This document shows positions 7,858 through 18,694 of a DNA stretch of 64,000 nucleotides, in pieces. Made by a program: the position numbers and the translations under genes. Numbering within the stretch: position 1 is the first letter of the stretch; each line of letters opens with the position of its first letter. The notes under the pieces were generated by a model that did no database searches, had not been told where the DNA came from, and saw only the letters and a program-made list of their open reading frames with translations. The stretch spans positions 1 through 64,000 of the forward strand of contig NZ_JADWYM010000002.1 of assembly GCF_022414535.1 (NCBI RefSeq). The letters run 5' to 3'. The DNA is from Streptomyces sp. MUM 2J. Lineage in GTDB: Bacteria > Actinomycetota > Actinomycetes > Streptomycetales > Streptomycetaceae.

Positions 7858-8499
7858 CTACTCGGAGGCCGAGGCCGACGGGCTGGAGCCCTCGCCGGCC
7901 GGGGAGCCCGAGGCGGACTCCGAAGGCGAGGCCGACACGCCCTCCGACGGCGTACCGGAGGGGGCGGCGGTCGTGGCGCTCGGGACGTCGCTCGGGCCCC
8001 ACGCGGAGAAGTAGCTCGTGGCCGGGACGACGAAGGCGTTCAGGCTCACGTCACCGGTCTCGCTGAAGGTGAAGGTGACCTTCTCGACGTTGCCGTCCTG
8101 GAGCGCCTCGTTGCTGTCCGGCAGCGAGGCCGCGGCGTTGCCCTTGCCGCCGATGACGAGGGAGCCGCCGGCGGGGATGCTGAGCTTGCCGCTGCCCTCG
8201 GCGGGCTTGAGCTCGGCGGTCCGGTCGACGCCGTTCACCTTGACGGCGTCCAGGGTCTGGGGGGCGGTGCCGGTGTTGAACACGGTGGCGGAGACCACGG
8301 CCGGGCCGCTCGCATCCCGCTCGGGCTGGGTGATGACCAGCGCGTTCTGGATCTTGACGGCGCCGACGCTCGTGGCCGCGTTGTCCGGCTTGACCTGAAG
8401 GGTCTGAGCGTCGTTTCCGGCGCCGCAGGCGGCCAGCGAGGCGATCGAGACGGCAATGACGGAGGCGGCGAGGGCGCCGCGTCGAAGGCTGCTGCTCAC
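7858..8499 (-). CDS. Secreted lipoprotein, DUF461-like (copper-chaperone PCu(A)C-like fold)
   Basis: A 213-residue protein with an Arg-containing signal peptide and lipobox SLAAC, lipid-modified Cys25 predicted. The mature domain (about 30-165) resembles DUF461 proteins common in Streptomyces, related to periplasmic copper chaperones, but the Met/His copper ligands are not evident here. The C-terminal 45 residues are Ser/Pro/Glu low complexity, probably a wall-spanning linker. Convergent with phoP. Function unproven. Confidence 0.8.
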   Translation of the reverse strand: MSSSLRRGALAASVIAVSIASLAACGAGNDAQTLQVKPDNAATSVGAVKIQNALVITQPERDASGPAVVSATVFNTGTAPQTLDAVKVNGVDRTAELKPAEGSGKLSIPAGGSLVIGGKGNAAASLPDSNEALQDGNVEKVTFTFSETGDVSLNAFVVPATSYFSAWGPSDVPSATTAAPSGTPSEGVSASPSESASGSPAGEGSSPSASASE

Positions 8500-9164
8500 G
8501 GCGGCGGCAACTCCTTGAACGCAGGGTAAGGCAGCTCTCCTGGTAAAGCCGCCCTAAGGGTCTGTCAGCGGCTTCAGGTTACCGAGCTGTTCTCCGGCCG
8601 CCGCACCCGACCCTCCCCCGAGCGGTTCGGCTTCGCCCGAGCAGGTGCCCCTCGGGGGCGGGCACTGCTCACGGCGAGTGACTCGCGCGGCCACCGGAGA
8701 CACTTCGGCGCACGGCTCGTCCGCCATTCACATAAGTCGCCGTCGGGCTCCGGCCGGGATCCCGGCGAATTTTCCGTGAAGGAATGCGCGGCTCCCCGGT
8801 GTGGGAGCCGGAAATTGATCAACGCGGGTAGCGTCCGGTACTTCTGTGGCGGCCGTGATCAATTCCGGATTCGTCTCGTATCCACCGCGGAGCCACCGAA
8901 CGGAGTAGCGTAAGTCGCACACCTGGAACCGGACATTTGTGGACGTTCGGTCGTCCGGACGGGTCTCCGGGTGCGTGTGACGTACGTGTTTCACCCCGCC
9001 CGTGAAGCGGCTCCGACCTGCGAATACCCGCTTCCGCTCCCGTGGCGCAGCACGTTCCTGTTGCTGTTGTCAAGCCCCGAGATATGCCCTGACCTGCGAA
9101 AACGCCATTCAGAAGACGCTGTATCCGTGTTACCCTGGATAGCCACGGAAGGGGTACCTGTCAC
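8500..9164. other. Long intergenic region upstream of carD
   Basis: About 665 bases separate the divergent lipoprotein and carD genes. It holds no gene with coding character. It must contain the carD promoter; TACCCT at 9130-9135 is a possible -10 element. GGAAGGGG at 9147-9154 is the carD ribosome binding site. The inverted repeat at 8808-8868 is listed separately. Confidence 0.5.
8808..8868. repeat. Spaced inverted repeat with TGATCAATT arms
   Basis: Arm CCGGAAATTGATCA (8808-8821) is mirrored by TGATCAATTCCGG (8856-8868), with one missing base, across a 34-nt spacer. The spacing is too wide for a simple terminator. It may be a pair of protein-binding sites in the carD upstream region. Confidence 0.45.
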
Positions 9165-9647
9165 ATGACGTTCAAGGTTGGCGACACCGTGGTCTATCCC
9201 CATCACGGGGCCGCGCTGATCGAGGCCATCGAAACTCGCCAGATCAAAGGCGTGGACAAGACCTACTTGGTGCTGAAGGTCGCCCAGGGTGACCTGACGG
9301 TACGTGTGCCAGCGGACAATGCGGAGTTCGTCGGCGTGCGTGATGTGGTCGGTCAGGACGGGCTGGACCGGGTCTTCGAGGTGCTGCGCGCACCGTATGC
9401 GGAGGAGCCCACGAACTGGTCGCGTCGCTACAAGGCAAACCTGGAGAAGCTCGCCTCCGGCGACGTCATCAAGGTCGCGGAAGTAGTGCGCGACCTGTGG
9501 CGCCGTGAGCGCGAACGCGGACTCTCCGCAGGTGAGAAGCGCATGCTCGCCAAGGCGCGGCAGATCCTGGTGAGCGAGCTGGCCCTCGCGGAGAACACGA
9601 ACGAGGACAAGGCCGAGGCTCTGCTCGACGAGGTTCTTGCGTCCTGA
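9165..9647 (+). CDS. carD: CarD-family RNA polymerase-binding regulator
   Basis: A 160-residue protein. The N-terminal RNA polymerase interaction (Tudor-like) domain begins [13 protein letters not shown], and the C-terminal helical domain contains [16 protein letters not shown] and [18 protein letters not shown]. In actinobacteria CarD binds the polymerase beta subunit and stabilises open promoter complexes, notably at rRNA promoters. Start and length fit the family, and GGAAGGGG precedes the ATG. It is followed by ispD after about 295 bases. Confidence 0.96.
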   Translation: MTFKVGDTVVYPHHGAALIEAIETRQIKGVDKTYLVLKVAQGDLTVRVPADNAEFVGVRDVVGQDGLDRVFEVLRAPYAEEPTNWSRRYKANLEKLASGDVIKVAEVVRDLWRRERERGLSAGEKRMLAKARQILVSELALAENTNEDKAEALLDEVLAS

Positions 9648-9942
9648 CGCAGGCGCACGCTGCCCGGAACGCTTCGTACATGGCTGTCCGCGGTGCCCGA
9701 TGACGGTGAATTCCGTCGCCGGGCGCTGCGGCATGTTCGTACGCGGATGCGCCGCGTCCGTACCGTACAACGGGGGAGGTACCCCGGCACCGAGGGGAGT
9801 GATCCCCCCGGCCCTGTGCGCCGGGGCCGGGTGATCGGCTCGACCGTGGTCACGGAAAGGGTCCGGTCTGCGGTGCCCCACCCCCGCGCACTCCTCCAGG
9901 CCATACCCACGCCAGGCCGGCACACAAACCTGACAGGAACCG

Positions 9943-10698
9943 ATGTCTGACGTTTCCAGTGCTCCCCCCGCCGAGGCCGCCCGCACGGCCGTCGTGATCC
10001 CGGCCGCCGGCCGGGGCGTGCGGCTCGGGCCCGGCGCCCCCAAGGCCCTGCGCACACTCGGCGGCGTCCCCATGCTCGTCCACGCGGTCCACGCGATGGC
10101 CGCCTCGCGCGCCGTCTCCCTGGTCGTCGTCGTGGCCCCGCCCGACGGCACCGCCGAGGTGAAGTCGCTGCTGGACGGGCACGCGCTGCCCGAGCGCACC
10201 GACGTCCTCGTCGTGCCCGGCGGGGACACCCGCCAGGAGTCCGTCAGGCTCGGGCTCGACGTGCTGCCGCCGGAGTACGGCATCGTGCTGGTCCACGACG
10301 CGGCCCGCCCGCTGGTCCCCGTCGACACCGTCGACGCCGTGATCGACGCCGTACGGGAGGGCGCCGTCGCCGTCGTGCCCGGCCTGGCGCTCGCCGACAC
10401 CGTCAAGGAGGTCGAGCCGGCCGCCGTCCACGGCGACCCGGAACCGGTCCTCGCCACGCCCGAGCGGGCACGGCTGCGGGCCGTGCAGACCCCGCAGGGG
10501 TTCGACCGGGCGACCCTGGTCCGCGCCCACGGGACCGTCACCGGCGCGGTCACCGACGACGCCGGCATGGTCGAGCAACTGGGGGAGCGCGTCGTCGTCG
10601 TCCCCGGGCACGAGGAGGCCTTCAAGGTCACCCGCCCGCTCGACCTGGTCCTGGCCGAGGCGGTCCTGGCCCGCAGGAGGCTCACCGATGGCTTCTGA
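9943..10698 (+). CDS. ispD: 2-C-methyl-D-erythritol 4-phosphate cytidylyltransferase
   Basis: A 251-residue enzyme of the MEP isoprenoid pathway that joins CTP and methylerythritol phosphate. The nucleotide-binding signature [17 protein letters not shown] lies at residues 20-36, and [16 protein letters not shown] and the C-terminal [13 protein letters not shown] are characteristic. It overlaps ispF by 11 nt, so the two consecutive pathway genes are coupled. Confidence 0.96.
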   Translation: MSDVSSAPPAEAARTAVVIPAAGRGVRLGPGAPKALRTLGGVPMLVHAVHAMAASRAVSLVVVVAPPDGTAEVKSLLDGHALPERTDVLVVPGGDTRQESVRLGLDVLPPEYGIVLVHDAARPLVPVDTVDAVIDAVREGAVAVVPGLALADTVKEVEPAAVHGDPEPVLATPERARLRAVQTPQGFDRATLVRAHGTVTGAVTDDAGMVEQLGERVVVVPGHEEAFKVTRPLDLVLAEAVLARRRLTDGF

Positions 10699-11191
10699 CG
10701 CCCCCGTGGTCCCGCCGCTGCCCCGGGTCGGCATCGGCACCGACATCCACGCCTTCGAGGACGGGCGGGAGCTGTGGTGCGCCGGGCTGAAGTGGGAGGG
10801 CGAGGGCCCTGGCCTCGCCGGCCACTCCGACGCCGACGTCGTCGCGCACGCCGCCTGCAACGCCCTGTTCTCCGCCGCCGGCCTCGGCGACCTCGGGCAG
10901 CACTTCGGCACCGGGCGGCCCGAGTGGTCCGGTGCCTCCGGCACGGTGCTGCTGACCGAGGCCGCGCGGATCGTGCGTGAGGCGGGCTTCACCATCGGCA
11001 ACGTCGCCGTCCAGGTCGTCGGGTCCCGGCCGAAGATCGGCAAACGGCGCGACGAGGCGCAGAAGGTGCTGTCCGAGGCGGCGGGGGCGCCGGTGTCGGT
11101 CTCCGGTGCCACCACCGACGGACTGGGCTTCCCCGGGCGGGACGAGGGGCTGATGGCCGTGGCCACGGCCCTGGTGGTGAAGACCGGCTGA
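10688..11191 (+). CDS. ispF: 2-C-methyl-D-erythritol 2,4-cyclodiphosphate synthase
   Basis: A 167-residue trimeric Zn enzyme of the MEP pathway. Metal ligands Asp19 and His21 are in GIGTDIHAF, with [11 protein letters not shown] and [17 protein letters not shown] as further signatures and the C-terminal [15 protein letters not shown]. The ATG at 10688 lies inside the end of ispD. It is followed by cysS about 80 bases downstream. Confidence 0.96.
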   Translation: MASDAPVVPPLPRVGIGTDIHAFEDGRELWCAGLKWEGEGPGLAGHSDADVVAHAACNALFSAAGLGDLGQHFGTGRPEWSGASGTVLLTEAARIVREAGFTIGNVAVQVVGSRPKIGKRRDEAQKVLSEAAGAPVSVSGATTDGLGFPGRDEGLMAVATALVVKTG

Positions 11192-11270
11192 ACCGCCCGC
11201 GGCGGCGTGGGCCGGTAGCACTTCGGACAGGGCGTCGGTCGCACCCCCCGCGGCCCACTACTCTTGAGTG

Positions 11271-12671
11271 GTGACTATTCGCCTGTACGACACCAGCGCC
11301 CGGCAGATCCGCGACTTCGCCCCGCTCACGCCGGGCTGCGTCTCGATCTACCTGTGTGGCGCCACCGTGCAGGCGGCTCCGCACATCGGGCACATCCGCT
11401 CCGGGCTGAACTTCGACATCATGCGCCGCTGGTTCACCCACCGCGGTTACGACGTCACGTTCATCCGCAACGTCACCGACATCGACGACAAGATCATCAG
11501 GAAGGCGGCCGAGCAGAACCGCCCCTGGTGGTCGATCGGCTACGAGAACGAGCGCGCGTTCGACGACGCCTATACCGCGCTCGGCTGCCTGCCGCCGACC
11601 TACGAGCCGCGGGCCACCGGGCACGTGACCGAGATGGTCGAGATGATGCGCACGCTCATCGAGCGCGGCCACGCCTACGAGTCCGACGGCAACGTCTACT
11701 TCGACGTCCGCTCCCTGCCCGGCTACCTGTCGCTGTCCAACCAGGAACTGGAGAACCTGCTCCAGCCCTCCGAGGAGGGCGAGACCGGCAAGCGCGATCC
11801 GCGGGACTTCGCCATGTGGAAGGCGGCCAAGCCGGGCGAGCCCAGCTGGGAGACCCCGTGGGGACGCGGCCGGCCGGGCTGGCACCTGGAGTGCTCCGCC
11901 ATGGCGCACAAGTACCTGGGCAGCGCGTTCGACATCCACGGCGGCGGGATCGACCTGATCTTCCCGCACCACGAGAACGAGATCGCCCAGGCCCGCGGCT
12001 TCGGCGACGCGTTCGCCCGCTACTGGGTGCACAACGCCTGGGTCACCATGAGCGGCGAGAAGATGTCCAAGTCGCTCGGGAACTCCGTCCTCGTCGCCGA
12101 GATGGTCAAGCGGTGGCGGCCCATCGTGCTCCGCTACTACCTGGGCACCCCGCACTACCGCTCCACCATCGAGTACAGCGAGGAGTCCCTGCGCGAGGCC
12201 GAGGCCGCCTTCGCGCGGATCGAGGGCTTCGTGCAGCGCGTCACCGAGCTGGCCGGCGAGACCGTCGATCCCGCCGGCCGGGTGCCGTCCGCCTTCGCCG
12301 AGGCGATGGACGACGACCTCGGCGTCCCGCAGGCTCTCGCCGTCGTGCACAACACCGTCCGGCAGGGCAACAGCGCGCTGGCCGCCGGCGACAAGGACGC
12401 CGCCGTGGCGCGGCTCGCCGAGGTCCGGGCCATGCTCGGCGTCCTCGGGCTGGACCCGCTCGACGAGCGGTGGGCCGCCGAGGGCGACCGCGGCGCCGAA
12501 CTGCACGGAGTCGTCGACAGCCTCGTACGGCTCGTCCTCGACCAGCGCGAGGCCGCCCGCGCCCGCAAGGACTGGCCGACCGCGGACGCCATCCGCGACC
12601 GGCTGGGACAGGCCGGGCTCGTCATCGAGGACGGCCCGCAGGGCCCGCGCTGGAGCCTCGGGGCGCACTGA
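11271..12671 (+). CDS. cysS: Cysteinyl-tRNA synthetase
   Basis: Class I synthetase of 466 residues that charges tRNA-Cys. The Zn/active-site motif YLCGATVQA is followed by HIGHIRSG (HIGH), and the KMSKS loop appears as [10 protein letters not shown]. The C-terminal DALR-type helical domain is present. There are tandem GTG codons at 11268 and 11271. The second is chosen to give the usual [11 protein letters not shown] start, but the first is equally possible. Confidence 0.95.
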   Translation: MTIRLYDTSARQIRDFAPLTPGCVSIYLCGATVQAAPHIGHIRSGLNFDIMRRWFTHRGYDVTFIRNVTDIDDKIIRKAAEQNRPWWSIGYENERAFDDAYTALGCLPPTYEPRATGHVTEMVEMMRTLIERGHAYESDGNVYFDVRSLPGYLSLSNQELENLLQPSEEGETGKRDPRDFAMWKAAKPGEPSWETPWGRGRPGWHLECSAMAHKYLGSAFDIHGGGIDLIFPHHENEIAQARGFGDAFARYWVHNAWVTMSGEKMSKSLGNSVLVAEMVKRWRPIVLRYYLGTPHYRSTIEYSEESLREAEAAFARIEGFVQRVTELAGETVDPAGRVPSAFAEAMDDDLGVPQALAVVHNTVRQGNSALAAGDKDAAVARLAEVRAMLGVLGLDPLDERWAAEGDRGAELHGVVDSLVRLVLDQREAARARKDWPTADAIRDRLGQAGLVIEDGPQGPRWSLGAH

Positions 12672-12784
12672 GCCGGACCCCGGAGCAACAGGTCCGCAGA
12701 AGATCGACAGTGCCGTCCGGGCCTCCGGGCGGCACACTTCACAGACGTACGTACGACAGCACACGACAGACAGGTAGGTCAGTC

Positions 12785-13726
12785 ATGGCCGCGAACAACC
12801 GCCGCATGTCCGGCAAGAAGGGCGCGCAGGTCGGCAGCGGCGGCAAGCGGCGCCGGGCCTTGGAGGGCAAGGGGCCGACGCCCCCCGCCGAGATGCGCAA
12901 GGGCCACCCCAAGCAGCGCGCCGCCCAGTCCAAGACGCGCCGTGCCCAGGGACGTCCGCAGCAGCGTCGCGGCGCCGGCCGGTCGACCGCCGAACTCGTC
13001 GTCGGCCGCAACCCCGTCGTCGAGGCCCTGCGTGAGGGCGTGCCCGCCACGACCCTCTACGTCCAGCAGTTCATCGACAACGACGAGCGCGTCCGCGAGG
13101 CCCTCCAGCTCGTCGCCGACCGGGGCGCGGTCAACCTGATGGAGGCCCCCCGGCCCGAGCTCGACCGCATGACGAACGGGCTCAACCACCAGGGTCTGGT
13201 CCTCCAGGTCCCGCCGTACGAGTACGCCCACCCCGAGGACCTCGCCGACGCCGCCGCCGAAGCGGGCGAGGACCCGCTCATCGTCGCCCTCGACGGGGTC
13301 ACCGACCCGCGCAACCTCGGTGCCGTCGTCCGTTCCGTCTCCGCCTTCGGCGGCCACGGCGTCGTCGTCCCCGAGCGGCGGGCCGCCGGCATGACCGCCG
13401 GCGCCTGGAAGACGTCCGCCGGCACGGCCGCGCGCACCCCCGTCGCCCGCGCCACCAACCTCACCCGGGCGCTGGAGGCGTACCAGAAGGCAGGGATCGT
13501 CGTGGTCGGGCTCGCCGCCGACGGCGAGGTCGAACTCGGTGAGCTCCAGGCGCTGGACGGGCCGGTCTGCATCGTCGTCGGCAGCGAGGGCAAGGGCCTG
13601 TCCCGGCTGGTCGGCGAGACCTGCGACTTCCGCGTGCGCATCCCGATGCCGGGCGGCGCCGAGTCGCTCAACGCCGGTGTCGCGGCGGGTGTCGTGCTGT
13701 ACGAGGCGGCGCGCCGCCGCGCCTGA
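12785..13726 (+). CDS. rlmB: 23S rRNA (guanosine-2'-O-)-methyltransferase RlmB/TrmH family
   Basis: A SpoU/TrmH-family methyltransferase of 313 residues. A basic, disordered N-terminus of about 65 residues ([19 protein letters not shown]) precedes the substrate-binding domain (GRNPVVEAL) and the knotted catalytic domain with motifs [25 protein letters not shown] and [18 protein letters not shown]. It methylates ribose of 23S rRNA using S-adenosylmethionine. ATG 12785 lies a little over 100 bases after cysS and may be in the same transcript. Confidence 0.93.
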   Translation: MAANNRRMSGKKGAQVGSGGKRRRALEGKGPTPPAEMRKGHPKQRAAQSKTRRAQGRPQQRRGAGRSTAELVVGRNPVVEALREGVPATTLYVQQFIDNDERVREALQLVADRGAVNLMEAPRPELDRMTNGLNHQGLVLQVPPYEYAHPEDLADAAAEAGEDPLIVALDGVTDPRNLGAVVRSVSAFGGHGVVVPERRAAGMTAGAWKTSAGTAARTPVARATNLTRALEAYQKAGIVVVGLAADGEVELGELQALDGPVCIVVGSEGKGLSRLVGETCDFRVRIPMPGGAESLNAGVAAGVVLYEAARRRA

Positions 13727-13766
13727 ACCCGCGTTCGCGGAGGTCACCCACACGCGCGGTTCGGGG

Positions 13767-13798
13767 CTGTCCGGACAACCTTGACGGGGTCCGGACAG
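13767..13798. repeat. Paired TGTCCGGACA palindromes upstream of the DoxX gene
   Basis: TGTCCGGACA (13768-13777) is a perfect palindrome, and TCCGGACAG (13790-13798) repeats most of it, so that CTGTCCGGA and TCCGGACAG also make one larger inverted repeat around TTGACGG (a -35-like hexamer). The position, 47-78 bases before the DoxX-like gene, suits an operator. Confidence 0.5.
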
Positions 13799-13844
13799 AT
13801 CCGGCGGGTCAAAGCAGTGTCCTAAACACACGTCACTCGGTTAG

Positions 13845-15482
13845 ATGAGTGTGGACACCAGAACACCCCGCACACCCACGGGGGACCGCTCGTCGGGATT
13901 CGACGACGCTCCCGCGCTGAGCATGGTGAAGGTGCCGAGCGACCCGGCGCAGATCATCGTGAACCACGCGAGCTTCCGCGTGCAGCTGGGCGCGTCGGCC
14001 AAGCGCACCCAATCCCCGCGGGTCGCGCGGCACCCGAGTGCCACCGACGACACCGCCCGTATCCCCCTCGCCGGTGCCACGGCCGGCCGGACGCCCGCCG
14101 CCGGCGCCCGCCGCCGCCCCGTCGTCTGGAGCGGCAGGTCCGCCCCCGACGACACCGGCGCCCACCGCCTCCTCCAGGCCGTGCGGGCCGGCAGCGTCGG
14201 CCACGACGAACCCGCCGACGCCGGAGCCACGCAGGTCATCCCCCGCGTCGACGGAACCGACCCGGGCTACGGCGATCTGGACGCCACCGTCGAGACCCCC
14301 GTCGTCGGCGCCCAGCGCACCCCTGTCGACGCGTCCGGCGCCCGGCTGCTGCCCGCCATGCGCACGGTCGGCAGCGCCTACGAGGAACCCGGTTACGGCG
14401 ACGGGGAGTTCGAGGACTTCGACGAGACCGACGACGCGCGGTCCCCCGCCCACGGCAAGCGGCACGTCGACGACCCCGCCCGGCACGCCTACTACCCGGG
14501 TCGCCGCATGAACCTCGGCGTCGTCCTCCTCCCGCTGCGCATCTTCCTCGGCTTCATCTCCGTCTACGCCGGCATGGGCAAGCTCTGCGACCCCGTCTAC
14601 TTCGACGGCGGCAAGCGAGGCTCCATGGTCACCTGGCTCAACACCCTGCACCCCTGGCAGGTCGCCGAGCCCCTGCGCCAGTTCGCCCTGCACCACCCCG
14701 TCGGCTCCGGCCTGGTCATCGCCTTCCTCCAGGTCGTCGTCGGGGTCCTGACCGTGCTGGGCTGCTGGCAGCGGGTCGCCGCGGTGGTCGGTGCGCTGCT
14801 GTCGGCCGCGCTCCTCGTCACCGTCAGCTGGAAGTCCGTTCCCGTCTACGACACCCCCGACATCATCTACCTGGCCGCCTGGTCGCCGCTGATCATCGCC
14901 GGCGCCCCGGTCTACTCGATCGACGGCCGCCTCGCCGCCAGCGCCTGGCGCCGTCTCGGGCCCCGCTCGGACATCTGGGAGCTGCGCCGGTACGTCCTGC
15001 GGCGCGGCGCCCTGATCACCGCCATCGTCACCGGTCTCACCCTGCTCCTCGGGTCCCTCCTCGGCGGTGCCGTCCGCGACTCCGACCGGGTCGTCGTGCC
15101 GGGGCCCGGGGAGGCCCCGCGCAACGAACTGCCCGGCTCCCCGCTTCCGCAGGAGCCCGGCAGGCAGCGGCAGACCAGGTCGCCCTCCGCGGCCACCACC
15201 CCCACCCAGGACGCCACCTCGGCCGCCCCCGCCACGGAAGCCGCCACCGCGCCCGGCGCGACCCGCGGGCCCGGTACGGCCACCACCGGCGCCCCCAGCC
15301 AGACGCAGGGCACCACGGGTCAGGCCCCGCCCCAGCAGTCCTCGCCGGCCGGGCAGGCGCCCAGCACCAGCTCCGGCCCGACCTCCGGCGGCACCGCCAC
15401 CAGCGGCACGTCCGGCGGCGGCACCGACCCCGGCCCCTCCTCCTCCGACCAGTCCGGCCTCGTGGGCGGCCTGTTGGGGTAA
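13845..15482 (+). CDS. DoxX-family membrane protein with long cytoplasmic and tail extensions
   Basis: A 545-residue protein. Residues 1 to about 215 are charged and disordered. About 220-420 form a DoxX-like four-helix membrane core (RMNLGVVLLPLRIFLGF, VIAFLQVVVGVLTVLGC, VVGALLSAALLVTVSW and a helix near GALITAIVTGLTLLLGSLL). The last 120 residues are a Pro/Ser/Thr/Gly-rich, probably extracytoplasmic tail. DoxX proteins are associated with quinone or redox functions, but the role of this large actinobacterial type is unknown. Possible operator at 13767-13798. Confidence 0.85.
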   Translation: MSVDTRTPRTPTGDRSSGFDDAPALSMVKVPSDPAQIIVNHASFRVQLGASAKRTQSPRVARHPSATDDTARIPLAGATAGRTPAAGARRRPVVWSGRSAPDDTGAHRLLQAVRAGSVGHDEPADAGATQVIPRVDGTDPGYGDLDATVETPVVGAQRTPVDASGARLLPAMRTVGSAYEEPGYGDGEFEDFDETDDARSPAHGKRHVDDPARHAYYPGRRMNLGVVLLPLRIFLGFISVYAGMGKLCDPVYFDGGKRGSMVTWLNTLHPWQVAEPLRQFALHHPVGSGLVIAFLQVVVGVLTVLGCWQRVAAVVGALLSAALLVTVSWKSVPVYDTPDIIYLAAWSPLIIAGAPVYSIDGRLAASAWRRLGPRSDIWELRRYVLRRGALITAIVTGLTLLLGSLLGGAVRDSDRVVVPGPGEAPRNELPGSPLPQEPGRQRQTRSPSAATTPTQDATSAAPATEAATAPGATRGPGTATTGAPSQTQGTTGQAPPQQSSPAGQAPSTSSGPTSGGTATSGTSGGGTDPGPSSSDQSGLVGGLLG

Positions 15483-15540
15483 CCCGGCCGGTGGGCGGCA
15501 TCCTGGGCGGGCCCACCGGCTGAACACCATCGCCCACAGG

Positions 15541-15590
15541 ACGAGGCCCCGCTCTTCGACGAGCGGGGCCTCGTTCGTCGAAGAGCGGGG
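15541..15590. terminator. Bidirectional terminator with two mutually exclusive hairpins
   Basis: ACGAGGCCCCGCTC (15541-15554) pairs perfectly with 15561-15574. The overlapping segment CCCCGCTCTTCGACGA (15547-15562) pairs perfectly with TCGTCGAAGAGCGGGG (15575-15590). Only one hairpin can form at a time. The site lies between the convergent DoxX and nucleotidyltransferase genes. Confidence 0.8.
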
Positions 15591-15771
15591 CGGGTGCGAC
15601 GGCGTGGGGTGAGAGGGAGCCGGCAGGTGCCCGGTGGTGCTTGCCGCGGGTCACCCCGGGCGGTTCCGGAGCCGCGGGACGTGGGCGCGCACGGGGTGTG
15701 CGGGTCCGCGTGGGGCCGGCGCGGGGGAGGCCACGGGGACCGGCGCGCCGGGCGGGGCCGGCCGGACGGTG

Positions 15772-16503
15772 TCAGCGGCTGAGTGCCGCCAGTTCCCTGG
15801 CCGCCTCCGTCAGGTCCTTCGCCGTGTCGATCGCCCGCCAGTACGCGCCCTGCGGGATCGGGAACCCGGCCAGGCGCCGCTCCCGGGCCAGATGCGGGAA
15901 GGTGGTCCGCTCGTGGTCGCCACGCTCGGGCAGCAGCGCCGCGAACTCGGGGGAGAACACGTAGACACCCGCGTTGATCTCGAACGTCGACGGCGGTGCC
16001 TCGATGAAGTCGGTGATGTGACCGAACCCGTCGGTCTGCACGGCGCCCCACGGGATGCGCGGCCGGGCCAGCGCAAGGGTCGCCACCGCATCGCGTTCGG
16101 TGTGGAAGTCCGCCATGTCGCGCAGCGAGAAACGGGTCCAGATGTCACCGTTCGTCGCGTACCACGGCCGGTCCGCGTGCGGGAGACGGGCAGCCGCGTA
16201 CTTCAGACCGCCGCCGCGGCCGAGGGGTTCGCTCTCCACGACCGTCGTCACCCGGACCGGCAGATCCGCCGTCCGGAGCCACTTCTCCAGCACGTCGGCG
16301 AGATGGCCGCAGGAGACCACGACGTCGGTGACGCCCTCCTCGGCGAGCCAGACGAGCTGATGGCCGATGATCGGCGTCCCCGTCCCGGGGATCTCGACCA
16401 TCGGCTTGGGCCGGTCGTCGGTGTACGGGCGCAGTCGGGAGCCCTGGCCCCCGGCCAGGATCACGGCTTGCGTGGGGCGGGACGCGGCATGCGGATCGGT
16501 CAT
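15772..16503 (-). CDS. Sugar-phosphate nucleotidyltransferase
   Basis: A 243-residue enzyme of the mannose-1-phosphate guanylyltransferase/glucose-1-phosphate thymidylyltransferase type. The signature is AVILAGGQGSRLRPYTDDRPKPM near the N-terminus (here split as AGGQGSRLRP and DRPKPM), with the metal-binding NGDIW and a Lys-bearing core. No hexapeptide-repeat domain is present, so it is the short form. It makes an NDP-sugar from NTP and sugar-1-phosphate; the sugar cannot be told from sequence. Upstream, in the same direction, is the small secreted protein gene. Confidence 0.9.
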   Translation of the reverse strand: MTDPHAASRPTQAVILAGGQGSRLRPYTDDRPKPMVEIPGTGTPIIGHQLVWLAEEGVTDVVVSCGHLADVLEKWLRTADLPVRVTTVVESEPLGRGGGLKYAAARLPHADRPWYATNGDIWTRFSLRDMADFHTERDAVATLALARPRIPWGAVQTDGFGHITDFIEAPPSTFEINAGVYVFSPEFAALLPERGDHERTTFPHLARERRLAGFPIPQGAYWRAIDTAKDLTEAARELAALSR

Positions 16504-16619
16504 GCCCGAAGCGTACGCGGCGCCCCGCCGGCGGCCCGAGCCGCCGGCGGTTCTCCCGTACCGCCGTCACCGTCGTCCGCCCCGGGCGGTCCGGGGCGCA
16601 CGGGGCGTACGGATGGACG

Positions 16620-17078
16620 TCAGTGGTGGGCCGCCAGGACACCCGAGGCGAACGACGTGTCACAGACCGGCCGGGCGAACGACTGGGCGCGGGAGGGGCC
16701 GTACACACGGACCGCGGCGCGGCCCAGAGCGCGGGCGATGGACGCACAGTGCTTCGCCAGGGACGGGCGGCCGTTGACGGCCTGCTGGAGATGGGTCAGG
16801 GCCACGCCCGGATCCTTCTGCTGCAGCTCGGTCAGCAACTGGTCGCGCAGCACGTCCTGCGGAGCGCGCGGGGCGGCGTTCTTGGCGTCGCTCGCGACCG
16901 AGACGTCCGTCGCGGCGAGCACCGAGTCCTGGGGGTTCCCCGACCAGTTGACCCGGGTCACGGCGAGGGTTCCGGAGAGCACCAGGACGACGGGCAGGAC
17001 GAGGGCGAGGGAGCGGCCGATCCGGCGGGCTGGGCCCCGGTGGCTGCGACGCGTCTGTGGGGTGGTGGAGTGCTTCAC
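16620..17078 (-). CDS. Conserved membrane-anchored or secreted protein
   Basis: A 152-residue protein with a basic N-terminus (residues 1-22) and one hydrophobic segment SLALVLPVVLVLSGTLAV, a signal or anchor. The extracellular part has two Cys (HCAS and PVCD) that could form a disulfide. I recognise it as conserved among streptomycetes, but no function is known. It lies upstream of the nucleotidyltransferase on the same strand, with a gap of about 115 bases. Confidence 0.75.
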   Translation of the reverse strand: MKHSTTPQTRRSHRGPARRIGRSLALVLPVVLVLSGTLAVTRVNWSGNPQDSVLAATDVSVASDAKNAAPRAPQDVLRDQLLTELQQKDPGVALTHLQQAVNGRPSLAKHCASIARALGRAAVRVYGPSRAQSFARPVCDTSFASGVLAAHH

Positions 17079-17216
17079 GCGTGTGAGGGTAGCGCCCGGT
17101 AATGATTTGGCGACATTTAGTCACCGGTTCGAGGGATGGGGAGGTGCTGATTTCGGGGTAACGGGTTGACGCGTACCGCTCGAAACGTCCGCTATGCCGG
17201 GGTATTTGTGGGCAAC

Positions 17217-17254
17217 GGCAAGGGGCCCCGCAGCAGCCTGCGGGGCCCCTTGCC
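17217..17254 (-). terminator. Terminator of msiK
   Basis: A perfect 17-bp stem (17217-17233 with 17238-17254) with a CAGC loop, 40 bases beyond the msiK stop. Confidence 0.85.
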
Positions 17255-17293
17255 GTCAATACGGGTGAACTGCCCGGGTCTTCTTCCCCGGTG

Positions 17294-18382
<1,089 letters not shown>

Positions 18383-18443
18383 GGTGAATGGGCCCCCTTC
18401 TACCGGCAGGAACGTGCCGGACGATCCGTTGTAGGAAGGTGGT

Positions 18444-18455
18444 AGGTGTAGTCCA
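18444..18455 (-). promoter_or_regulatory. Candidate DasR operator (dre) upstream of msiK
   Basis: AGGTGTAGTCCA matches the dre core TGGTCTAGACCA at 9 of 12 positions and is a mosaic of the two dre sites at 38837-38866 in this window. It lies in the msiK upstream region, suitable for GlcNAc-responsive control. Confidence 0.5.
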
Positions 18456-18600
18456 CTCGCGTGAACCGAATCAGGACGGTACCCGGCTCCCACCTGGTCT
18501 GTCAGCACCTGGACCCCTGTGAACTTCGCGGAAACTTTCGACAGAGCCCCCTCGGGACGTGGGTACACTGCACAGGCGCGTGGGCCCCGCCCGCGCGCCT

Positions 18601-18674
18601 GCCTCCTTAGCTCAGCTGGTTAGAGCGCCGCTCTTGTAAAGCGAAGGTCGTCGGTTCGAATCCGACAGGGGGCT
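18601..18674 (+). tRNA. tRNA-Thr(TGT)
   Basis: The 74-nt cloverleaf has acceptor arm GCCTCCT/AGGGGGC, D-arm TAGCTCAGCTGGTTAGAGC, anticodon loop CTTGTAA giving anticodon TGT (Thr, codon ACA), and T-arm GTCGGTTCGAATCCGAC. CCA is not encoded. TACACT at 18564-18569 may be the -10 element. A terminator follows. The gene borders the decayed island, so it may have been the original integration site. Confidence 0.95.
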
Positions 18675-18694
18675 CCGAGAAGCAGCAGAGTGTG

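Noticed and set aside
8930-8960. ECF-type promoter GGAACC…GTTCGG upstream of carD
   Set aside because: The spacing and -10 part do not fit sigma-R or sigma-E consensus.
9637-9942. Short ORFs between carD and ispD
   Set aside because: No ribosome binding site or codon bias; hairpin-rich non-coding DNA.
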